Positions 63,501-64,000 of a stretch of DNA of 64,000 bases are shown piece by piece. The notes below the pieces were generated by a model. It was not told where the DNA came from, made no database searches, and saw nothing but the letters and a program-made list of their open reading frames with translations. The stretch covers positions 1,612,001 to 1,676,000 of the forward strand of contig OZ257148.1 of assembly GCA_965279285.1 (NCBI GenBank), written 5' to 3'. Numbering within the stretch: position 1 is the first letter of the stretch; the number at the start of each line of letters is the position of its first letter. This DNA comes from G965279335 sp965279285. GTDB lineage: Bacteria > Pseudomonadota > Gammaproteobacteria > DSM-16500. The translations under genes were made by a program, and so were the position numbers.

Positions 63501-64000
63501 CTGAGTCGGGGTATGTGTATGTGCAAAGGCAACCATCTTCTAAAGAAGGATTATTAAAGTTTGATTTTCAGGTGACAAATGAAACTCAGGAAATATGTGT
63601 AGAAATTAAAGGGTTTACGGTAAGACAATTTTCCGAAAAACCATTGTTTCCTGAACCTAAAGTGGAAGTATTGCCGACAGTAGAAGAGATCTTAGCTTTA
63701 CCAAACCAAGCCATGACCAATGAACTTTATTCAAAAACTCTGGGCTATATAAAAGAAATAGTGTCTTTAACTTTAAAATTGCCAGTAGATCAATTAACAG
63801 AAAAAACGCCTTTTGAACAGTATGGGATTGATTCTTTAATAGTAATGAAATTAACTCGAAAATTAGAAAAGGATTTTGGAATATTACCCAAAACATTATT
63901 TTTTGAATATCAAACCCTTTCTGAATTGGCAAGTTATTTTATAAAGCAATACCAAAATATTTTGCAGTTTAAGTTTTTAAATGATCATGAAGCAAGAAAT
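43736..64000 (+). CDS. Giant trans-AT polyketide synthase (partial, continues beyond window)
   Basis: One frame is open from the ATG at 43736 to the window end: at least 6755 codons with no stop. Domain order: KR-ACP (completing the previous protein's module), DH-like without catalytic Asp, ACP-ACP-ACP, then KS-DH-KR-ACP, KS-DH-ACP, KS-DH-KR-MT-ACP and KS-DH-ACP. Every KS keeps its Cys and two His. No acyltransferase occurs in any module, so malonyl units must come from a separate AT not encoded in the window. Three KRs carry an E/R-D in place of the LDD motif (IED, LED, LRD), suggesting B-type stereochemistry. The methyltransferase in the fourth module should add an alpha-methyl group. Dehydratases in every module predict an unsaturated chain. 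No thioesterase, HMG-CoA synthase-like or crotonase-type enzyme is in view. The product is unknown. Confidence 0.93.
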   Translation, partial: MNEKKLLSSNNQDLLELAASTGRYTTEWIEKICQLGDAVKGSVVCIVPSNMSTKLAKALPSSFIFIHHAKYYKKIDVTHYVAPLNDAVLLQNIFIDIQQAQGDISAVIYLVNQVVPNRKIPEVKHLMASLYWLPIVQGLIKSKPKNNIRLLGYVHDNSENFPLHQNLVGFARTLSYEYPKLSMQVIMSDTWEHSKVVEHIQQELSCQPEAMRLVRYNNGTRLVQQVVSIPSISNAPMVPQFSDEGVVIIVGGVGGLGRLFATHIISHSSGHVVLLGRRTKTPIIDSLLSSIDPSEKRVSYYSVDVTEAKKVKSVIKKLRKKHKRITGVIYAAGIIEDNFILRKEFDSYKRVLLTKILGCIHIDIALKKEALNFFLVFSSVAGLMPNQGQADYASGNCFLDAYMERRNEWVKRNLRKGRSIAISWPLWREGGMQVKEEEVKHLIDVFGMFPLETEKGIALFDQTLSLFRSTVLDDKTHIIFIEGEAAKINQHLHVQSRNETNRENSIDSLDNKAILRNDIPHNNQQITEAMIYQEVEYFIRGLLSHTLKEILSADCDATPFSELGIDSKHFVLLTEQINQKALLNINPIILFTHNTIKKLTIYLISEDIKRNSSYFEKLLRSRQPGPYSLIDLSLSNIEQGVFIKKLTTQEFFMQGHIYEGQYNFPGGCYIEMALQAGKLFFKGNAVALTSNLFIQRLSSYGEEITIELQIKNIPGQAAYSYEINKVEDQGVNRTLCAQGKLNKTSLIEQEKPTCVNEMQSLLEKYQQVKTHDEIVQQLIAEGDKVKQDFIAAQKVYLGVDEALGYLQLSKDIESTQKDFILHPALLAGFMQTARACHAAANKPGVFDHIIPLGIENIEILTPLPSLCFAYAKKKADMRGSIQKFDGYIIDEAGYVCVKITGFSIKQVVSSTVAFSIPEDSFNNLKRDLTMYLKKLLARILGYEVSELDENSAFEEYITNSVAIVEINSQLEQVFGELSKTLLFEYENISALAQYFIENHPSELKNIVGEGSSLEDKQKSNIISTVPLKPAVVTLTKVASYLKEFFAPILGYQISELDENSAFEEYITNSVVIVEINSQLERVFGELSKTLLFEYENISALAQYFIENHPSELKNIVGEGSPLEDKQKSNIISTVPLKPAVVTLTKVASYLKEFFAPILGYQISELDENSAFEEYITNSVVIVEINSQLERVFGELSKTLLFEYENTSALAQYFIENHQLTLQKFLENIEVTTLPIENDALSVVSLFAMNDVLPNLSNSLNVSDSRYIDDEKSIAIIGLAGQYPHAQDLNEFWKNLSAGTDSVIEIPEELFEYKKYFNKDVNAGVIYSKWGSFVDDVDKFDPLFFNISPREAELIDPQERLFLQVAYHAFEDAGYTKAKLFENTAGQVGVYVGAIWQHFSHRGAELTALGDQPIAPMSFLYSIANRVSYFLNLKGPSMAIDTACSASLTALHVACQSLLSGECSMALAGGVNLSLSSSKYLWLCQNKFLSTDGRCRAFGDDGDGYVPGEGVGAVLLKPLAMAQKDNDHIYGIIKASGISHGGKTNGYTVPNPKEQAKLIKNVIQKANISATDIDYVEAHGTGTSLGDPVEINGLTEAYKQYTEEKQFCRIGSVKSNIGHLEAAAGIAGLTKILLQYQHKAYVPSLHANPPNKNINFAKTPFKVQTKYEAWDDIKNPHKSDKPKISALSSFGAGGSYAHMIIMEPPENTFSIPHKSHYLITLSGKTQTALRQRQQDLLHWFNGDIHKKEKNRLEAISYTLNACREHFDYRYVCVVSNTDELKANLTHSLSQQSEDKTLAKKAKNFREIDGGERYKQILETTMEKLKFSELLTNQTEYKDILNSLANLYAKGYDLDWELLHEGEARQKLSLPTYPFTKERYWMPNVEDANTSSHSVTSLSALHPLVDSNVSTLMEQRFIKRLHPEAFYLKDHVVLGQSILPGVVYLEMARAAGILAVPDQLVMAIQEVVWSRPLIVKGLVEISINFFQQGENIAYEISMGEKESRHVYGQGKLIYGINEIIPTPWQSLSALSTQLNQSINENVYAEFSRLEFYHGPSFQSLQWVKTDGQEALGFYKLPDHLKHEEADYELHPSLLDSVFQMVISVQINKQAEKIPTLYLPFVLDTLKIYRPLSRMGYAYARPKNSSHESGLSYDIQVWNEAGEVCLELEGFQTRPIIQNAITSELDQLTYYTSQWKEQAASKDLAAKNGVKSLWVLSDNNALVATLRHQWEMPVIQLRQGSCYQMLDVHTYQVRAGEVEDYQQALREVQVVSNGPSHIILARSHHDEASDYLTGVFQENFLLIQLLMREKIKGPLHLVSLYFLSPTDHYGLGAMLTGFAKSLMQEHSEYHLRVLGIDHNQTIETTISQINAELLIPVDVNSDIHVRYFNQIRQVEDYEAVDMKQLSLAATPWRQHGVYLITGGLGGLGYLVAQHLAKTYQANLVLTGRSKLDEAKQIQLKTLEQEGSRVLYLSGDVSQLTVVQSWVAETKAYFGTLHGVIHGAGTLEDSFFINKVWDDFAQVLAPKVMGSINLDEATQSETLDCFVLFSSIASCLGNVGQSDYASANAFLDQFASWRSKQVEQRKRLGKTVSINWPLWAEGGMKVDENTQRHFETSLGIKLLPTKLGLEALTHSLQQPFSQCLVLYGSAARIHTAAEQQHLKMRLAPSSHNMEVAVPNNEHLGLLDQINSSLRKAISQISKVKQEMLDDDVDLSHYGFDSITFTALANVLKQQYDISLTPALFFEYSTITHFAQYLWRQHRTPLLKYYQSIPTATQSKPALPHSQFLSRALSRPHSSKLAGTPNTLSAVSTEDIAIIGMAGCLPGAKNLEEFWKHLVAGDDLISEIPLQRFDYRLYQTSDYRIPMWGGFIDDIDQFDAAFFNISPREAELMDPQQRLFLQTVWQTIEDGGYTAEALAKTKTGLFVGVCNQDYFELLTQADAVEAHTSTGIAHSILANRVSYLLNLTGPSEVIDTACSSSLVALHHAVQAIQSGDCQAAIVGGVNALLTPTFFRTFTQAGMLSPDGRCKTFDKAANGYVRGEGVGAILLKPLSQALQDQDRIYGVIKGSSVNHGGHVNTLTAPNPNAQADLIVSAYEQAQIRPETVSYIEAHGTGTSLGDPIEINGLKKAFTQLAEQYQIKLPAAYCALGSVKANIGHLEAAAGIAGLIKVLLMLQHKTLPPQAQFNELNPYIELAGSPFYIVHEAQAWEMNASVLPRRAGISSFGFGGSNAHVVIEEGPEQIISNQQTKPYYLITLSAKHEESLKQKIDDLVNYLKKDKNLNQNIEAISYTLNTGRSHFNYRIALVAATAEELKDSLEKQSYFHGEANKKLDDAAIYEDVLERTIEKLKINQFDDFTSYQKALNKLANLYVKGYNLDWNLLHQSESHRKISLPAYPFLKRRYWITNEQNGSFTLNKNILAVHPLHPMIDSNESTFNEQLFKKQLSPEAFYLRDHIIRGQILLPGAGYLEIGRAAGNLASRLEVTAIKDVLWLRPIILEKENLEISISLKPYFDKEDFYSHFEIYSEKDNQRLIYSEGELSFNPVSCKETCLDIEAIRSRCGRCLEHAQIYRRLKELGFDYRDSFQTSQRFWLGEREILQELDLPKSVEISAKEFVLHPALMDGVLRTVIAAYLASEDHAPLNVPFLIDELRIRKPVNGKCYAYTKLLENLGEAAGIQKNNIIICDEAGEVCVEIDGFAAREFKEAFDEIALETSFSGSDQFSKEEKGNTVHIREVLEQDSTLLVAAQHYLKQIFFEVAKVPVDEMVLDKTLDSYGIDSLMILQLNRRLSKDFANLRKTLLFEHRALEGLSHYLVKAHSEELQKLLPKTTSANASTKSIPSLSLQSRVKNNEFQERIEIIKNQNNIRDRDKVKRDDIAIIGLAGHYPKSKNLEEFWQHLTKGLDFIEEVPEERWDYRAYYDPAPRTPGKTHSKWGSFIHDADKFDALFFNISPREVEQIDPQERLMLEIAWKTVEDAGYNPLALQKISQGKVGVFIGSMWNEYQLLLAESQQKLLFGNSNTASLANRISYVLDIHGPSLVIDTACSSSLVAIHMAVESLQQGECHYAIAGGVNLSIHPSKYVNMSQAGLLSTDGRCRSFGEGGNGYVPGEGLGAVLLKPLTKALEEGDHIYGVIKGTSINHGGKTNGFTVPNPDAQAELIKSAFLKGHILPESIGYIETHGTGTALGDPIEITGLAKAFGEIEKESCPIGSVKSNVGHLEGAAGIVGLTKVLLQLQHKQLVPSIHSEILNSYIEFESTPFYVQRELGEWTSKPHYRRRAGISSFGAMGANAHVVVEEAPEQTLPNQQIKPYYLITLSAKQEESLKEKISDLIHWLEGNKGFNINSNIEAISYTLNMGRSHFNHRVALVVSNVEELKQNLEKQKYTQGDINKKSDNAVIYKQLLETTLEDLKNNHYQNEIEYKEKLETLSSLYIKGYDLDWQLLHQGETRRRISLPTYPFVKERYWFPAKASGNKEVFLEQPLNNHHPLLGEILFSEGLKGNLIFERNFSCHEKILSDHRVFNKPVLPGVAYIEMIYAAVRLLKNDRNYFLKQIVWLQPLMVEASKAIQLKIREENQTLIVVVSTTQLEDVKIHAEAILELSSEAMSDFVLSVDEIIERCQSKLTAEILYTNFDRIGLNYGPYFQCVREVWFNKDEALGRLELNKQFEAELSNYILHPGLLDSALQICSLFESSANKPDICLPFSMGQIEIQRSMPSRLYVYTKQVKKHHYHLMLLDQEGNICLKLKDFIVRPFNAKESNHDYISHWVPEKLSVSSIDTNLFKQKVLLIYRRDEEKYKEALKQAYSDANVIELCLENSLSESQLDVLLSNFHVDTIYFLGSLSQPIQQDIVLNQLNENQALGVISLFRLVKWLHNKDYYNDSLILKVLTHQVYEVFPDEAVAPLDGSLVGLAQSIAKEYPNWKISCIDVDQATLLNIEEWASQIIDEPEDTNGACTALRNCQRYRRIIQQLILPPATETCFRKHGVYVILGGAGGLGFALSEYLAKTVQAQLIWLGRSLGSQHQDKIEQIKLLGSEVSYFQVDALNLEDMQAVAKKISEKHKDIQGVIHSALELRDKSIGNMDEETFLAALNPKVKGSIILHEVFKKNSLDFMLFFSSLQSFIGAAGQSNYAAGCCFKDAFSHYLNHFKPYPVKVINWGYWGSVGVVAKESYRESMAAKGIHSIAPEEGMAAIERLLQSSVSQMIFVKAEDHILKSIGLQGNQEVNSLPSFLILDQFIQKLILYSLQMTGIFQSCQQSYAWEDLKQAIQLVSNHELILLELIDNFAKFGYLECKDRSYHLSHRVDQDTIKYSVLCEEKEKLLKVHPELSAHIHLVWTCVLAYPQILTGKVNAVSVLFPEGSMELVSGIYRNNSYSDKLNIQLSQYIAGYVKQRIKDNSRQTIRILEIGAGTGASSDFVLEALKSYQGHVQYVFTDISSSFIRAAELRYLSKYSFCEFKILNIEQQASTQGFELGSYDLIFASNVLHATKDIHLTLQHVKSLLKNTGILLINEIMQKSLLLTSTFGLTKGWWLFEDADRRLSGSPLLSYSSWQKVLSQQGWKGIKQLGESENGSSIILAERHEIVEGFFETEKENAQEKNNMEKIIEVATAIEKIEEDGIQDYVISVFSKILKFDRKKLDTETMFDVYGVDSIVSLEIIKQFSQELACNLSATLLFEYKTIQQLTEYFIRHHLDALQTLLKKKPSKNSISTENLFEMPMRTSKIQNISCAVKTRKAVTAVRYIKERNEMEETKGINDIAIIGLGGRYPQAKNVSEFWENLKAGKDGISEIPADRWDKEAFYSGEEFKDEMSYSKWGGFIADHDKFDPLFFNISPREAETMDPQERLFMEIVWTTLEDAGYSNEKIQKSKEKIGVFVGVMNNDYAILGAQSLGKNALGSSNYWSIANRISYFFNFQGPSLAVDTACSSSLVAIHLACESLRNHECQLAIAGGVNLILHPEHFIRLSAIQMLSKGRHCKPFAKDADGFVVAEGVGAVLLKPLQAAIRDNDRIYGVIRASSINAGGKTGGYTVPNPVAQSELVTDTLRKANMDPHSISYIEAHGTGTSLGDPIEISGLVTAFGNVKKQSCPIGSVKSNIGHLESAAGIAGLTKVLLQLQHKQLVPSIHAEVLNPHIDFANIPFYVQSELAEWKSVEGYPRRASISSFGAGGANAYVIIEEAPEQKLSIGQSKPYYLITLSAKHEESLKLKVGDLIQYLIENKSKARHLESIAFTLNRGRSHFNYRIALVVSTTEELIENLEKQSYFQGDANKTLDDAAIYERVLKATLEELKAQSYQDKNEYKKQLDALANLYVKGYDLDWQLLHQGESHQKLSLPTYSFLKQRYWIPVGSEIKLNYQNQTIEKIHPFIDKNISTLESQAFKVLFYKDQFYLRDHQIKGQSVLPGVVYLEMARAAGNLASPNQSVSVINDVVWSQPVIVLEDVEAVIYLYPQQNSSKLSYEISTGEGEFRAIHSQGQIVFGDEVVKSKALLNIHELQKNLSETIHKEDLYQKFKTIGLQYGKTFQVLEWVKTDGNQALSYFKLAPDFNYVHEKKQQFGLHPSLLDGVLQTAAAINLNKDNQLALPFGLEILKYHDRLPESGYVYVQRQPSSKEGLLKFDFQVTNETQEICVEIKGFTVRQFSEKPLFPEPKVEVLPTVEEILALPNQAMTNELYSKTLGYIKEIVSLTLKLPVDQLTEKTPFEQYGIDSLIVMKLTRKLEKDFGILPKTLFFEYQTLSELASYFIKQYQNILQFKFLNDHEARN
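45591..46490 (+). other. PKS DH-like domain lacking the catalytic Asp
   Basis: His656-x3-Gly-x4-Pro (HIYEGQYNFP) is intact, but the usual HPxLLDxxxQ motif reads HPALLAGFMQ: Asp is Ala827 while Gln831 is kept. It stands after ACP1 and before the carrier triplet, an unusual place for a dehydratase. A pyran-synthase-like, isomerase-like or inactive role is possible. Confidence 0.7.
46500..47403 (+). repeat. Three tandem ACPs from a 327-base direct repeat
   Basis: Three carrier proteins recur every 327 bases (109 codons); copies two and three are almost identical in DNA, and copy one has a diverged start. The linker DKQKSNIISTVPLKPAVVTL is repeated too. Their modified serines are 960, 1069 and 1178, but the usual G-I/V/F-D-S motif reads I-T-N-S in all three (EEYITNSV), so the conserved Gly and Asp before the Ser are lost. 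Confidence 0.9.
47537..52010 (+). other. PKS module 2: KS-DH-KR-ACP
   Basis: KS with Cys1443 in DTACSASL, EAHGTGT and KSNIGH. DH with His1929-x3-Gly-x4-Pro and Asp2093-x3-Gln. KR with TGGLGGLG near 2416-2423 and Tyr2560 in DYASAN. ACP Ser2717 in GFDSIT. All catalytic residues are present, so a trans alkene is expected (inference). Confidence 0.85.
52163..55205 (+). other. PKS module 3: KS-DH-ACP without KR
   Basis: KS with Cys2973 (DTACSSSL). DH with His3451-x3-Gly-x4-Pro but Asp3619-x3-Arg3623 in place of Asp-x3-Gln/His. ACP Ser3775 in GIDSLM. There is no ketoreductase between DH and ACP, so the DH has no beta-hydroxyl to act on unless reduction happens elsewhere or it works on an earlier position. 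Confidence 0.8.
55349..60830 (+). other. PKS module 4: KS-DH-KR-MT-ACP
   Basis: KS with Cys4041 (DTACSSSL) and ETHGTGT. DH His4514 motif has Asn4518 in place of Gly (HRVFNKPVLP). KR with LGGAGGLG and Tyr5126 in SNYAAG. A C-methyltransferase (about 5220-5575) has the SAM motif EIGAGTGASS near 5401 and ASNVLHATKD. ACP Ser5646 in GVDSIV. Confidence 0.85.
60986..63970 (+). other. PKS module 5: KS-DH-ACP (module may continue)
   Basis: KS with Cys5919 (DTACSSSL), EAHGTGT and KSNIGH. DH with His6386-x3-Gly-x4-Pro (HQIKGQSVLP) and HPSLLDGVLQ intact. ACP Ser6700 in GIDSLI. No KR lies between DH and ACP. The frame is still open at the window end, so later domains are unseen. Confidence 0.8.

Overview
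The window looks like part of the chromosome of an AT-rich gammaproteobacterium that lives inside eukaryotic cells, most likely a relative of Legionella, Coxiella, Berkiella or Aquicella. This is inferred from content, not from a marker gene. It carries several very large proteins with eukaryote-facing domains: an ankyrin array with a CE-clan peptidase-like end, an OTU-type cysteine protease domain, a NACHT/WD40 protein, and a Legionella-type zinc phospholipase C ending in a possible CaaX prenylation box. It also has decayed HigBA-type toxin-antitoxin genes, insertion-sequence debris and a tRNA 3' end that looks like an integration scar.

Layout. Positions 1-9.5 kb hold four plus-strand genes: an HNH-nuclease-like protein, a small coiled-coil protein, the PlcC-like phospholipase, and a 1699-residue protein with a peptidase-like N-terminus, NACHT ATPase, pentapeptide segment and WD40 propeller. 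Decayed higB and PAS fragments lie between the second and third. Positions 9.5-12 kb are a junction zone: a truncated copy of the preceding gene's start, a broken RelE-like toxin with an intact antitoxin, the tRNA 3' end, a membrane-anchored secreted-type protein, and a second higBA ruin. Positions 12-16.9 kb hold the 1624-residue ankyrin protein on the minus strand. Positions 16.9-18.5 kb are an insertion-sequence graveyard (IS66 tnpB, IS3/IS481-type transposase, Sel1-repeat fragment) with two possible small genes.

Positions 18.5-37.7 kb are a plus-strand cassette of four giant, poorly characterised proteins: a metallo-beta-lactamase/DUF6603-like protein, a frameshifted protein with Ig-like and YVTN propeller repeats, a smaller paralogue-like protein, and a 1776-residue protein with an OTU domain at its end. 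They are closely spaced and share modules and Ala/Ser/Thr-rich tails, so they probably act together. This is the best candidate here for an undescribed system.

Positions 37.8 kb to the end are a biosynthetic operon: aldehyde dehydrogenase, short-chain dehydrogenase, aspartyl/asparaginyl-hydroxylase-like oxygenase, then two polyketide synthase genes. The second is one open frame of at least 6755 codons that runs off the window. No module has an acyltransferase domain, so this is a trans-AT PKS. The split first module, a DH-like domain lacking its catalytic Asp, and three tandem near-identical carrier proteins with an altered phosphopantetheine site are its odd features. The product is unknown; the domain order suggests an unsaturated chain with at least one alpha-methyl branch.
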